Shown here in pieces: positions 1 through 11,694 of a stretch of DNA of 64,000 bases. The position numbers and the translations under genes were made by a program. The number at the start of each line of letters is the position of its first letter. The first letter of the stretch is position 1. This stretch comes from Flabesymbios commensalis (Eukaryota; Annelida; Polychaeta; Terebellida; Flabelligeridae): NCBI GenBank assembly GCA_964017125.1, contig OZ024909.1, forward strand, positions 73,894,650-73,958,649, read 5' to 3'. The notes below the pieces were generated by a model. It was given only the letters and a program-made list of their open reading frames with translations. It ran no database searches and was not told the origin of the DNA.

Positions 1-689
1 ACGTACGTTACCTTTGTGTTCAGAACGCATAAAAACTATGTAAAAAGCAGTAGATGACCCCCATTGTGGTCCTAAATTCTACTCTGATCATTATTGCACA
101 TACTTTAATGAAAACAGCTAAGTATGAGGTAAACAGAGACCTTTATTCAACCTCCCAAAATGTGATGTCTGGCGATGTAACGTTTAACATAGGGAAAAAC
201 GCACTTGTCATGGACATAATTTAACAATAAAGTCACAAAGAATGAGACAATATATGACATTTTTTATGAAAAGTACTCTACAATAACCATAGTGTCTATT
301 TCCTACCCACCAAATATTACGGTAGTGAAATAATAATAAATATCGATAAAATGTGTTCAAACACGACAACCCTCAGAATCAGCCACTGGACTTTTTTATT
401 GTGACTAGACCCATATACAAAACCGATTATTACATCGGTATTCAAATCATACTGAATAGACTGCATTATTTTCTATTAGGACATGACACTTTCCATGACA
501 AGTCGGCAACAGTTGCAATATAACTAGCGATGTTGCTGACAAACAGATCATTAAATTTTGATGTGAGAATACCACAACCACACAGGGCAGATCCATGTAT
601 ATTTCTGCACCTGAGCCATGTAACATAGCAAAGATTAACATTAAACGGTTTGGTGGACCGTTATCTTTCACAGCTGTCAAATAGGATAT
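1..689. other. AT-rich flank, nothing recognised
   Basis: No exon with a recognisable domain was found on either strand. A minus-strand open frame at 447-680 has no familiar motif and looks like chance. The missing C-terminal exon of the RMDN1-like gene was looked for here by eye and not found. Confidence 0.5.
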
Positions 690-2168
690 ATAATATTAAC
701 TACTTTGTACATCTATTCCGTTATAACCGTATAGTATTTTTTATAACGGTTTACTAATCCGTTATAACGAGCTATTGTTCTGCTATAACGGTATATTATT
801 TTGTTATAACGATCTAGTATTTCGTTATAACGACAAAATAATCCGTATAACGGTCTACTATTGTTTTAACGGATTAGTAGACCGTTATAACGGATTAGTA
901 GACCGTTATAACGGAATAATAGAACGTTTTAACGGATCAGTAGACCGCTATAACAGATAAGTAGACCGTTATAACGGATTAACAGGCCGTTATAACGGAT
1001 TGGTAGACCGTTATAACGAAATACTAAACCGTCATAACGATATACTACACCGTTATAACGGAACAGTAGACCGTTATAACGGAAGACTTGGCCGTCATAG
1101 CGAAATACTACATCGTATAACGGAATAGTAAACCGTTATAACGGATTATTAAGCATTTATAACGGATTTGTAGGCCGTCAAAACGAAATACTAGATCGTT
1201 ATAACGGGATAGTAGACAATTAAAACGAGATACTAGACCGTTATAACTGAATAGTATACCGTTATAACGGAAGACTTGATCGTTATAACGGACTAGCAGA
1301 CCGTTATAACGGATTAGTATACCGTTATAACGGATTAGTAGACCGTTATAAGGTGATACTGGACCGTTATAACGGAATAGTATACCGTTATAACGGAATA
1401 CTTGACCATTATAACAGATTAGTAGACCATTATAACGGATTAGCAGACCGTTATAACGGATTAGTAGACCGTTATAACAGATTAGTAGGCCGTTGTTACC
1501 GGTTAGTAGGCCGTTGTAACGGGTTAGTAGGCCGTTATAGCGGGATAGTAGACCGTGATAACGGATAAGTAGACCGTTATAACGAAATAATAAACCGTTA
1601 TAACGAGATACGACAGCGTTATAACAGAATAGTAGACAGTTATAACGGAAGACTTGGCCGTCATAGCGAAATACTACACCACTATAACGGGATAGTAGAT
1701 CGTTATAAGGAAATACTAAACTGTTATAACGGAATAGTAGACCGTTATAACGGATTAGTAAGCCGTTATAACGGATTTGTAGGCCGTCATGACGAGATAC
1801 TAGACAGTTATAACGGGATAGTAGACAGTTATAACGGATTAGTAGACCGTTATAACGAAATAGTAGACCGTTATAACGAGATACTAGACCGTTATAACTG
1901 AATAGTAGACCGTTATAACGGAAGACTTGACCGTTATAACGGAATAGTAGGCCCGTTTAACGGATTATGAGACCGTTATAACTGATTAGAAGAGCGTTAT
2001 AACAGATTATTAGACCGTTATAACGTGATACTAGACCGTCATAACGAAATACTAGACCGTTACAACGGGATAGTAGACCGTTATAAAGAAATACTAAACC
2101 GTTATAACGGGATAGTAGACCGTCATAGCGAAAGGCTAGACCGTTATAACGGAATAGTAGACCGTTAA
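690..2168. repeat. Degenerate 21-bp minisatellite (TTATAACGG type)
   Basis: About 70 imperfect tandem copies of a 21-bp unit whose core is ACCGTTATAACGGATTAGTA. TTATAA is a palindrome and ACCGTTATAACGG is almost its own reverse complement, so each unit can form a small hairpin. The copies are diverged by substitutions (CGAAATACT and CGGAATAGT variants), which suggests an old array. Short frames with RYNG-like repeats arise from the unit and are not genes. Confidence 0.93.
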
Positions 2169-3355
2169 TTTGATAAATAGTGGATATTTTTTGCTATTTT
2201 GACCTTGAAATGACCTTGATGTAACTATGCTATGACTTTGGCGTTATTGTAATAATTAATAGTAGTGTCTTTGAGCATTTGACAAATTTCTGGAATACAA
2301 AAATAGTTTATCAATATGGTAATACACAATTTTCACCACTTTTGGTTTCGCGAATGAGTATTTTGACCTTTTGATGTCGATGACCCCTAGACGCCACCAG
2401 GGGTCAAATGTAGCTTACCTCCACAATTTAAAATAAAAATGCAGGATATGTGCTAGTAATGGTAGAAGTTTTATGCTTTAATCATAAAATACACAATTAT
2501 TTCATTATGGGAGCTTAACCAGTACACTATGACCCGATTATTTTGCCGAACTTTCTGAAAAATTGATGCAGCCTAGAAATTAATTCTGTTATCCGATATG
2601 AAAGTAAAAATACATATTTTTAAGATTTTTGACAGTTTGACCTTGAAATGACCTTGATATTACCTTAACGTTGTTTTTCGACGGTACCCCAGTAAAACAT
2701 AATCCCAACCCATGTCAGACTTCATAGCCCAATTATGCATCCATAGTTTGCTACAGGAGCCCAAACTGATGTTTAACAGCTGCTACACACTGTAATTTTG
2801 CTCGTCCAATTAACCATTTAGGAAGGGCTGTACTAATGGGAATACTTAGGATGTATTTCCCCTCCCAAGTTAGATACTGCCCCCAATATCTTCAAATGTG
2901 CGTGGAAAAGATATCTGACCAAGACTATGTCAAAACCAATCCTTTGTAATAGATGACTGCACCACTAGTAATGTTTAAATTGATTAAAAGTGGATATTTT
3001 CACTATTTGTTGCCATTTTGACCTTCAAATGACCCTGAAGTAACCTTGGCATGACCCTGGTGTTATGTTTATGATTAACAGCGGTGTCTTAGAGTATTTG
3101 ACACAATTCTGGAATACAAAAACATTTTATAGATATTGTAATACACAATTTTCATCACTTTTTGGCTTTGCAATTGAATATTTTGACCTTTCTAGGTCAA
3201 TGACCTCTAGAGGTCACCAGGGGTCAAATCTAACTTACCTCCACATTTTAAAATAAACTTCAGGATATGTACTAATAACGGTAGAAGTTTTATGCTTTAA
3301 TCATAAAATGCAAAATGGTTTCATTATGGGAGCTTAACGACTACACTACCTCTCA
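2168..3355. repeat. Two copies of a ~380-bp direct repeat with partial third copy
   Basis: The stretch 2168-2532 reappears at 2975-3355, with shared landmarks AGTGGATATTTT, a TGACCTT cluster, GGTCAAAT and TCATTATGGGAGCTTAAC. A partial copy of the TGACCTTGAAATGACCTTGA segment lies near 2637-2658. The rest (2560-2970) shows nothing recognisable. The element family is unknown. Confidence 0.75.
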
Positions 3356-3934
3356 AATAAGCAAAGAAAAGCTTACTGAAAGTGAAAATCAGGTTCTGAC
3401 AGCAGATGTCATGAGACATCCATTAAAAATATGCATCTTGAAATAAGTCCAAAATAAGCCAAATAATTAAAGAGAAAACGCTTCAAAACGATTAAAAAAA
3501 AGCTTCGAAATTATTAAGCAACAATGATCCAAAATATTAGGAGTACGCATTCAAGAATAAAAACTATTTCTCAGGTAATACTTTATTATATACACAAAAA
3601 AGAACATGCTACAACTACAATCACAGAAATACACTCTCATTATTTACATCTCATACGTATGTCTGTGTATGACAACTGAAATCATGGCTTCTATATAAAC
3701 CAACACATTACAGCACACTACTGTCAGTGATTTTACTACTCAAATACTCTCAACTTTGAAACAGAATAACTTTCTCAACACATTTCCCACTTTATCTACT
3801 GTCCACCCAATATATGTTATAGTAAATATCACTAAAGGTACGGGTCTGTAAAACTGTGGCTTCAACCGATCTAGGACATAAACCAATCTAGTCTGCAGGA
3901 AGCTCTATCGTTTTCAATAATTAGAAATCAGGCC
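3356..3934. other. AT-rich spacer
   Basis: Nothing coding was recognised. A minus-strand AATAAA lies near 3580 and could serve as a 3' end signal for the RMDN1-like gene if its last exon lies between here and 5085. No such exon was seen, so this is speculative. Confidence 0.3.
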
Positions 3935-4900
3935 ATCCTTTAAAGTCAATAATGGCCTCAAAATCTACACCCTCTGAGGGATGTGTGCATACAATATTAA
4001 AACAATCCAGCAAACGCTTTCTGAGAAATCGTCCGGAAAATAAACCTCACATCCACTATCATTTAAAGTGAATAATGGCCTCAAAATCGAAGGTCAAAAA
4101 TTAGGTCAAAGGTCATAACTCCCAAAAGGCACATCTACACTCCCTGAAGGATGTGTGTGTGCAGTAAGAAAACAATCCGGCAAATGCTTTCCGAGCTATC
4201 GTCCGGGAAATGAACTTATCAGCTGCCATCAATTAAAGTCAATAATGGCCACAAAATGGAAGGTAAAAAAAAGGTCAAAGGTCACAACCCCAAAAGGCAC
4301 ATATACACCCCCTGAGAGATGTGTGCATGCAATATGAAAAGTTAACAATCCAGCAAACGTTTTCTGGGATATCGTCCGGAAACTAAACTTAACATCTGAC
4401 ATCAATTAAAGTCAATAATGGCTTCAAAATCATAGGTAAAAAATTAGGTCAAGGGTCATAACCCCCAAAAAACACATCTACACCCCCTGAGGGATTTGTG
4501 AATGCAATATGAAAACAATCCAGCAAATGCTTTTTGAGATATCGTCCGTAAACTAAACTTAGCATCCGCCATCAATTAAAGTCAATAATGGCCTCAAAAT
4601 CAAGATAAAAAAATTAGTTCAAAAGTCATAACCCTAAAAAAGCACATCTACACTCCTTGAGGAATGTGTGTGTGCAGTATGAAAACAATCCAGCAAACTC
4701 TTTGCGAGATATTGTCCAGAAACTGAAGTTATCATCCACAATCAATTGAAGTGAATAATCACCTCAAAAATCAAAGGTAAAAAATTAGGTCAAAAGTCAT
4801 AACCCCCAAAAGGCACATCTACACCCCCTAAGGGATGTATGTATGCAATATGAAAGCAATCAGGCTAATGGTCTCAGAGATATCGCCAGGAAACGAAACA
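3935..4900. repeat. Tandem array, ~170-bp unit, about 5.5 copies
   Basis: The landmark AATGGCC recurs near 3951, 4074, 4244, 4417, 4587 and, degenerate, 4757. That is a period of about 170 bp with a shortened first unit. Each unit carries AAAGTCAATAATGGCCTCAA, then AGGTCA-like half sites, AACCCCCAAAAGGCACATCT and ATATCGTCCGGAAACTAAAC. Two units contain a perfect AGGTCA-A-AGGTCA at 4103-4115 and 4272-4284. The period is near nucleosomal length. A short frame at 4155-4337 is a by-product. Confidence 0.88.
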
Positions 4901-5084
4901 CGTACGCACGGCCGTAAGTCAGACATGAGGATGACAATATCCCCCGTCCCTACTTTGTGGGCGGGGGATAAAAAAGGTAAAAGTATGCTTTAGGGGGGGT
5001 TGATTATTATGTGCTACCACTATTATTTAAAAGAAAATGTATTAATCATTAGCTATAGATATGGGAAATAATTAGAAGACTCAC

Positions 5085-5115
5085 TTCTTTCTGCTTCAAG
5101 AAAATATTTCAGGGC
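5085..5115 (-). CDS. RMDN1: RMDN1-like 31-nt exon (ALKYFLEAER)
   Basis: A 31-base exon between acceptor TTCTTCCAG and donor GTGAGT. It starts in phase 0, matching the previous exon, and ends in phase 1. It encodes ALKYFLEAER, parallel to human ALGYFHRAEQ. Its shortness alone would be weak, but the splice sites, phase and peptide agree. Confidence 0.82.
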
Positions 5116-8100
5116 CTGGAAGAAAATGTATATTTTAAATATAAAATCCAATAATTGATTTATAATTCACATTTTTTTTAAATTACCAAAAATTAGATGC
5201 ACTTGCTGTCATTCATAGGATACGGTTGCAGAAAAACAGCAAGCAAGTAGTTGCATCAACTTGTAGTGACTTTTTTGCAACCATCTTACAATGATGATAA
5301 CAGGTTGACCTAACACTTTATCTAAATTTATCTCGTACTTGAATATTACCCTGGTATTGTTTTACTTTTAAATTTATTATGTGTTGTCCCTTAAAGCGCT
5401 AAATTAAATAATTTAATTTTTCAAAATTAGAAGTTGTGTCTCGAAACCACGACCCACAACTTCAAGAGGGTAAAAATGACTCATTTCTACTTAATTTGCG
5501 ACCAAACATTTGTAAATCTTGATGCTTAACCACACATTTTGTTCCCAATAACGAGTAATAAAACTGATTAAAACGACTACAGGGAATAACCATAGTGGTG
5601 AATTCGTCGCCTCAGAGCTAAAGGATCCTATCTGCCACTCTAGCGAGTGTCAGATAGGATCTTTTAGCTCCGAGGCGACAAATTATTTAGTTCCTTTTTT
5701 TTCATTCATTTGAAACTGGAATTGCTGACACAATTTCCAGATTCAAATGACTGAAAATATGATCATGAAACAATAGACATTTCCTAAATTGAATTTTTAA
5801 ATTAATTAATCATCTACCACAGGATATTAGGTGAATTTGAACCCTTGAAGCACTAAGTGTTACTATAGTTGTTTTTAATCAGATTCATTGTAAATCCCTG
5901 TTAATGGGAACAATGTGTGTTTAAACATCAAGATTTGCTAATGTTTGGTTTCAAATAAATGTGTATAATTTATTCTAATAAGCGCCCACCATTTCAATAA
6001 ATGCCCATTCCCATGATTTGAAAATAAAATGCTCGACCATGATACACTATATAATCTAATTGACGCCCCTCACCCACTTCAAGTGGTGGGTAGCGGATGG
6101 GAGACACAACTTTAAGTGAGTGAAAATTTAAATTATTTTATTTAGTGCTTTGAGGGTTAATGTTAGTATATTTGATTTAAAACATACATCTATACAGTCT
6201 CAGTAGCACGAGGGTTAACATTGATAATATTGTTACCCTGGAGGTTAAATTGTCGTATCTGTACTTTACCAAGAGACAAATACCACCCTTTATTTCCAAG
6301 GAGGCTATATAATACCTCATCATAAGATGAAGATGGTGGAGTGGCAAAAACTACTGAGGCGACTTTCTTCTGATACCACGGCAAATCAGCAAACACAAAG
6401 CACCTGGAAAAGATAACGATAACTTTATCAATTCAACTATTTGGCTGCTGAATTGTTTCTTCCATTCTTCATTCATTTAGAGCTGAAATTGCTAGCACAA
6501 TTTCCAACTGCATACGGCAAAAATGTATATTTATTTATGAAAATAGACTTACTGCAAATTGGGTTATTAGATGAACCGAACATAATAGAAAAACAATTTA
6601 ATCATTTTCAGTGACATTTTATCTGGTTTAAAAAATGCTAGAAAGTGTATATAATTTACATTGATTTAGCTGGACTAGTGTTTACTTGCATAAATGCAAA
6701 TATATTTTAAACTGGCTGATGAAAAAAAATTATCTTCAAAAGTCATTTCCAATATGGACAGGGGTATAACTTTTCTGCTGAAACATTTGTATACACATAT
6801 GCACAAATTATTCAATAATATTTTTAAATTATTCTGCATTTTTAATGTTATTACCTGATCATAGTTACTAATAGTTATAAAAATCATGCAAATCACCACC
6901 TGATCAGGTCTGGTACATTGTGAAGTCACAAAAACTGACATAAGAACAAGAGACATGTAGCACAGATGACATATATATATTATATCGGGTGAACACTATA
7001 TGTGTGCAATAAATGTGATCCTATTAATTCTTATTGATCAGACTTCTATCCAGTGTACATTGGGAAAGTTAATTAAATTTGTTAGAAAAATTATATTGTG
7101 TGCAGTGCTTTGTGCCACTTTTTCACGATTTACCAAACTTGATAGTATACTGTGTGCAATGTTTTCTATATCACTTTGTGTCATAAATTTTACCAGTAGC
7201 CGAGAAGATGGATGGATGTGGCATCAGTTGGTTTCAGTTCAATAGCTCGCTGCAACGAGATGCCCAAGTAATTATAAGCAGAACATAATATAGTATATCA
7301 TTACATTATATTTTATTTTTAAATATATCATAATTATGATAACCATTGTGCTGCTGAATCCCTTTATTTTAGTTTTCATTTATTTCAAGCTGGGATTGCT
7401 GACACAAATGCCAGCAAAAAATATTTGCTTTTATAAAAGATACACATGTCTACGATTGAGTTATTTGATTAACTGAGCATCCACCTCCAACTATTTCATC
7501 AATTCTAGTGACATTTCATTTAGTCTGAAACTGTGCAATTATCGCAACTATTAAATTAACAAGAATTTTTATAATTTGATCAGCAAGGCAGATCAATCTC
7601 ACAGCCAAAAACTATTTAATGTCTCACCATAAAATGTTCTTTAACAAGATATGCATTGGAGATGCGCTGTTTTGTTCCTTCATATTCACCAATGTAATCC
7701 AGAAGAATAGCATACCACTGGAACATACGAAGGCTAAACATAATATATTATGCTATACACACTACCTGTAATATCTATTTATTTCGGATTTGGTATTGGG
7801 CAACTACTTTACAGCCATGCCCTTAATTATTGAAAAGTCATATTTAAAGAAACAAAGTTTAAAAATTCAAAAATGAAAAAAATATCATGACAATTTTAAT
7901 TGGTGCTCAAATGAATATTAAACAATTAAGAGACAAGATTACCATTATTTAAATTTTGGATTTTTTCCCACTTTATTCCTGACCCCATTAATTTGATATA
8001 ATCAAATTAATCTGTCGCTATAATCATCCAGATAAAACTACACTGAAAACATTAAATTGATCATCCCTGAAACCTGCCTCTCTGTTTGGTGCCAACCCGA

Positions 8101-9466
8101 CCCCCTCAAAAAAAAAAAAAAGAAAGAACAATGCCGCCTAAGAGACTACATCAATCATTTAGAGTAAAACCAAATTTCACAATTGTGAAATAACTGAGTC
8201 GATTCACAAATCTCTCGCTGATATGGCTTTGGAATATTGTCAAACACATTCACATACATGTAGTCATAATTTCGGGATTTTCAAGAACCTTAAAAGGTTA
8301 CTAAGCATTGTATTTATTAAAAATTAATGTATACCTTATGGACAGCAAAGTTGTCGTCTCCAGTTTGTAGTGCTTGTTTAATATATTCATAAGCATCATA
8401 CATGAGCTTTTTCTTCACTTCCTTGTCATTGGACATTTTGCCTTTATCACAAGATGCTCTAGCGAGACGCCACAGAATATCAGCATTCTGCATGTCTTTA
8501 TAACTTAGTAAGTAAGCATAGAGCTCATCAAATCTATTGTGTGAATATAATTCATCAGCGTCTTGAATGACCTTTTCATGGAGAGATAATTTCCGTTTTT
8601 CTTCTGTAAAAAAAAACACGCAAAAACAGATTAGCTTTTCAATAAGATTATGTCCAGAAAAAGACTACCAGGTAGTTATAAATAAAAAATACATCTACTA
8701 AATAGAATTTTTTGATTAACAATCCATCTATACCAACATATTTTATTAATTGTAGTGGCCATTTACCGGTATTTGGTTTGGATCTTGTTTGAAAACATAT
8801 ATACAGGCGCATAGCAATCATGACAAGATCATGCTCGTTGAATTAGATGAGATAAAATGTATTCCATATAATGAAAGATCAGATGTGAAAAAAATGTTTT
8901 TTTGCCCCAAGCAACTGATCAAATGAGAGTCTAAAGTAGTACTTTTGTGGAATACAGATTTTTGCAGCTGCATAATAAGGTAAGATTACAGGATTTTTTT
9001 TTAATTAAACTTTAAGCTACTATGCTCCTTAAATGCACCAGCATTACATATTATAATGGAGCACAACTATAATCTTTTGAATCTGTTTTATTAGCAGGTT
9101 AAATCACAGTTATCATGGTTATTAGGAATGAAATAAGTGCTTAAATATCATGTTTTATGTTTTGTCCCAAATTCAACAAATATGAGCAATTCTCACACAG
9201 TGGAAGTTGTGGCTCATGGAAGAGAGACAGAGTTTCATGTAGATTAAAATTGAAGAAGATAACTTGGTGGATATAAAAGGGTTAAATTACTGATGATGTC
9301 ATAGCTGTTTTGGGGCCTAAGACCTACCTTCCTGAGAAGAAGATTTTTCTTCTGTTGCTTCCTTCTTGCTGCCTCCAAAGCCCCAAGCTGCATGAACAGC
9401 CGGAACAAAGCTCAACAAAACTGCTCTCTTCCACCATGGCTGGCTCTTCCAGGTCACTACAGAACC
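5085..9466 (-). CDS. RMDN1: RMDN1-like gene (regulator of microtubule dynamics protein 1), six exons seen
   Basis: Exons in transcript order are 9328-9466, 8335-8603, 7628-7717, 7194-7249, 6316-6403 and 5085-5115. All junctions are GT-AG and the phases fit throughout, giving about 224 codons. The order of motifs matches vertebrate RMDN1: a hydrophobic stretch after a basic WWKR, then ILWRLARAS, WYAILLDYIGEYEG, ISNAYLVKEHF, RAIELKPTDATSIHLLGYW, FADLPWYQKK, FATPPSSSYDE and ALKYFLEAER. The family has TPR-like helical repeats and associates with microtubules; human RMDN1 is about 314 residues. The first exon (initiator and N-terminal targeting region) and the last ~50 residues were not located; the latter may lie left of the window. 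Choice of RMDN1 over RMDN2 or RMDN3 rests on the FATPPSS and PWYQ motifs and the short N-terminus. Confidence 0.93.
5602..5686. repeat. Fold-back hairpin in RMDN1-like intron (family H-like)
   Basis: Arms of about 40 bp (GTCGCCTCAGAGCTAAAGGA ... TCTTTTAGCTCCGAGGCGAC) are separated by only a few bases, so this can form a near-perfect long hairpin. Confidence 0.85.
5695..6165. repeat. Intronic fold-back repeats, families F and E
   Basis: Family F at 5695-5815 carries TTTGAAACTGGAATTGCTGA with its inverted partner. A family E copy at about 5835-6165 starts GAACCCTTGAAGCACTAAG and ends TAGTGCTTTGAGGGTTAA, with an inverted CACCCACTTCAAGTGGTGGG core. Another family F copy lies at about 6455-6600 and one at about 7370-7510. 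Confidence 0.7.
6316..6403 (-). CDS. RMDN1: RMDN1-like exon (FADLPWYQKK...FATPPSS)
   Basis: Acceptor CTTTTCCAG. Its first base completes the Trp codon, and it encodes CFVFADLPWYQKKVASVVFA and TPPSSSYDE, ending at donor GTATTA. Reading past the donor gives an unrelated tail. Confidence 0.93.
7194..7249 (-). CDS. RMDN1: RMDN1-like exon (AIELKPTDATSIHLLG)
   Basis: Fifty-six bases between acceptor CGTTGCAG and donor GTAAAA. It ends in phase 2 inside the Trp codon completed by the next exon, as in human HLMGIWCY. A plus-strand frame at 7000-7245 overlaps it antisense and is spurious. Confidence 0.9.
7628..7717 (-). CDS. RMDN1: RMDN1-like exon (WYAI...ANAYLVKEHF region)
   Basis: Ninety bases, phase 0 to phase 0. 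It starts at the conserved WYAI after acceptor GTTCCAG and ends before donor GTGAGA. Residues include YIGEYEGTKQRISNAYLVKE. Confidence 0.9.
8335..8603 (-). CDS. RMDN1: RMDN1-like exon (first TPR-like repeats)
   Basis: It encodes KVIQDADELYSHNRFDELYA, LLSYKDMQNADILWRLARAS and DAYEYIKQALQTGDDNFAVH, the most conserved part of the family. The acceptor is a T-tract plus ACAG and the donor GTATAC; it enters in phase 1 and leaves in phase 0. Confidence 0.93.
9328..9466 (-). CDS. RMDN1: RMDN1-like exon (N-terminal hydrophobic segment)
   Basis: Acceptor TTGTCTCAG and donor GTAGGT; the exon enters in phase 0 and leaves in phase 1. It encodes a basic WWKR followed by the hydrophobic AVLLSFVPAVHAAWGF, then a Lys/Glu/Ser-rich stretch. 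This aligns with the KRGLLLSAL region of human RMDN1. It is preceded by at least one unseen exon. Confidence 0.8.
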
Positions 9467-10429
9467 CTGAGACAAGTAGGAGACACATTAATAGTAAATT
9501 ATTTAGGGCAATTTAATTTTTTTTCAGAACATCCTTTCCCAATCTGTTTGTCAGTGTGTATTCTCATGTGAACAGCCCTGTGTATGAATCTATATGGGAA
9601 GGCAGTGTAATCAGAAGCAGAGGTATTTTTTGGGTCTGTCATAATGTAATTAGGACAAAATAATGATAATTTCTATTTTATAATGTACAGTTTGTTCAAC
9701 AGTGGTTCAGTAAGATGACTTAATTGTAGTTTTATTAACCCTATCAACGTAGATAAAGAATAAATTTAATGATAAAAGGTTAGCCACTGCCTATTTTTAA
9801 ATCAGAGACAGTTTTTTGTAAATGATCAGTTGTCAACTCTGATGGTGGTGGCATCAGTGAATTGCATTCTGATTTTTGGGCAGGCCAGATCAATTTGGAG
9901 CTTTCCAGACGTTTTGCATCATCGCTAGTTGGCCCCACATTGACTAGATGACGTTTCGCTGCCGCATTAGAATGAGACGTTTCGCATTTCATATATATTT
10001 TGCACCATCAACCCGTTAACTGGATGACTGAAAAAAACAGCCACAGTGCTGACTATGATGCAAAACATCTAGACGCCGAACTGGCAATGCCAATGATTAT
10101 ATCTTTCATGAAACGAAAGCCGAAACATCCGGAAACAAATTTAGACTCACTCGCGGGGCCAGGTTATTGTTAGCCTAGTCCCATCTGTCACCTATTGCTC
10201 GCGAGGCCAGGAACAAAACGGGATACGTTTCTGGCACCGCATTTGCAGACAGGGAGAAAGATGTTTTGTATATACATGTATAAGAAATGCAAACAAAATG
10301 GTGGCCATTTATATTAATCATACCTGTTCGATTCAAATTTTGAATTGTTTATAGGGTCTACTTACTTAACAAGACCCTAAAAACTTATTACACCCTGGGC
10401 CACAATTATTTTGCTCAATCTGTAGCGCA
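9467..10429. other. Intergenic or 5' region upstream of the RMDN1-like gene
   Basis: The first RMDN1-like exon should lie here but no convincing start-donor pair in phase 0 was found. A relatively CpG-rich patch at about 10120-10260 (CTCGCGAG, GCGGGGCC) could be the promoter. The minus-strand frame at 9780-9992 has no RMDN similarity. Confidence 0.4.
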
Positions 10430-10690
10430 TGTTTTTCATCATTTTCTGCGTAGATTCCAAACCGATTTCCTTGAATATTTTGAGAGTTAGTGTAGGTCAA
10501 GCCTAAAGGGTTTATAGCTAGGGACGTAATAAATTTAATTTACTACGTGTCAAATGGTCTACCTATTAGAATACTGCATATAATTTTACGAATTTTTCAT
10601 AGATATTGGGATTCTGTTAAAGTATGGTGTTTGCAAAATATAATAAAATCGGTGGACAATTGACTGAGAAATCAAAGAAAAATATACGCT
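10430..10690. repeat. Family G element, incomplete copy
   Basis: It shares GTCAAATGGTCTA, TAATTTTACGAATTTTTCAT and TTGACTGAGAAATC with the full copies at 42331-42755 and about 52040-52383. Confidence 0.65.
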
Positions 10691-11243
10691 ACTGCTAGTA
10701 CTGGTTGACTAGTCTATTGACTAACGTTAGAACTTAGTCTTAGTCTCTTAGACTAATTGTCATGAGTATTGTCATGCTATGTATGCCACACATGTATCTG
10801 TGTATGTAACTCATGTATACTGGGGAGGGGGGCGAACAGGTAGAGGGCCAAACGGTTAAGGGATCGAAACCGCAGGGGCGGCCGAAACGACTGGCACCCG
10901 GCCCAACATACTTTGCTGGTATGGTTTTAAGTCGAAAATCTCACTTATTATCGCCCACTGTCTCCTACTTTTTCAACTTTTATTTCTTTTATGTTTAACA
11001 AATAAATATATGATTACATGTCTCAAAAGGATTCCATTATCGTAGTTTGTACCTTTAAAGTGGCATATTTTCTAAAGTTAAGGTTATTTTTAACAGTGGG
11101 AAGACTAAATCTTGAAGTAAATCTGAGAAAAATTCGGCTGCTTATTTTGTCCATCTTTGCTATTATATTTTGTACGTATAAGGCGAAATCCTACCAAGCA
11201 AACGATAAATAATACTATCTGTCGAGCCGGTGGGAAGGCTACA
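10691..11243. other. Spacer, nothing recognised
   Basis: Short chance frames only. A small GC-rich patch lies at 10820-10910. Confidence 0.4.
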
Positions 11244-11500
11244 TGAGTGAGTGAGTGAGTGAGTGAGTGAGTGAGTGAGTGAGTGAGTGAGTGAGTGAGT
11301 GAGTGAGTGAGTGAGTGAGTGAGTGAGTGAGTGAGTGAGTGAGTGAGTGAGTGAGTGAGTGAGTGAGTGAGTGAGTGAGTGAGTGAGTGAGTGAGTGAGT
11401 GAGTGAGTGAGTGAGTGAGTGAGTGAGTGAGTGAGTGAGTGAGTGAGTGAGTGAGTGAGTGAGTGAGTGAGTGAGTGAGTGAGTGAGTGAGTGAGTGAGT
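11244..11500. repeat. (GAGT)n tetranucleotide satellite
   Basis: About 64 uninterrupted GAGT units. Long frames reading THSL on the minus strand are an artefact of the repeat. Confidence 0.98.
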
Positions 11501-11694
11501 TGCCGCCAAGCATTATAGTGAAACCTGAAGGGCCCCATGTAGGCTATAGTCCCCAGACTCACTCTGCACAAAGTCTTTCAGTCTATTTGGTTATAATACA
11601 TGTACATAATGTACATGTAGCTGATACTCTACACAGTAGGCCTATACTGTGTGATTTTATAAGACTGCCCAAAATCAACACAAAACGCCATCAG

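Noticed and set aside
447-680. Minus-strand 77-codon frame
   Set aside because: No motif recognised, no splice context linking it to the RMDN1-like gene; consistent with chance in AT-rich DNA.
7000-7245. Plus-strand frame of 81 codons
   Set aside because: It lies antisense to a well-supported RMDN1-like exon and has no recognisable domain.
9780-9992. Minus-strand 70-codon frame as the RMDN1 first exon
   Set aside because: No hydrophobic or mitochondrial-targeting character, no similarity to RMDN, and no phase-0 donor in a suitable place.
11105-11571. Open frames rich in THSL on the minus strand
   Set aside because: They are translations of the (GAGT)n satellite in three frames; there is no start context and no domain.
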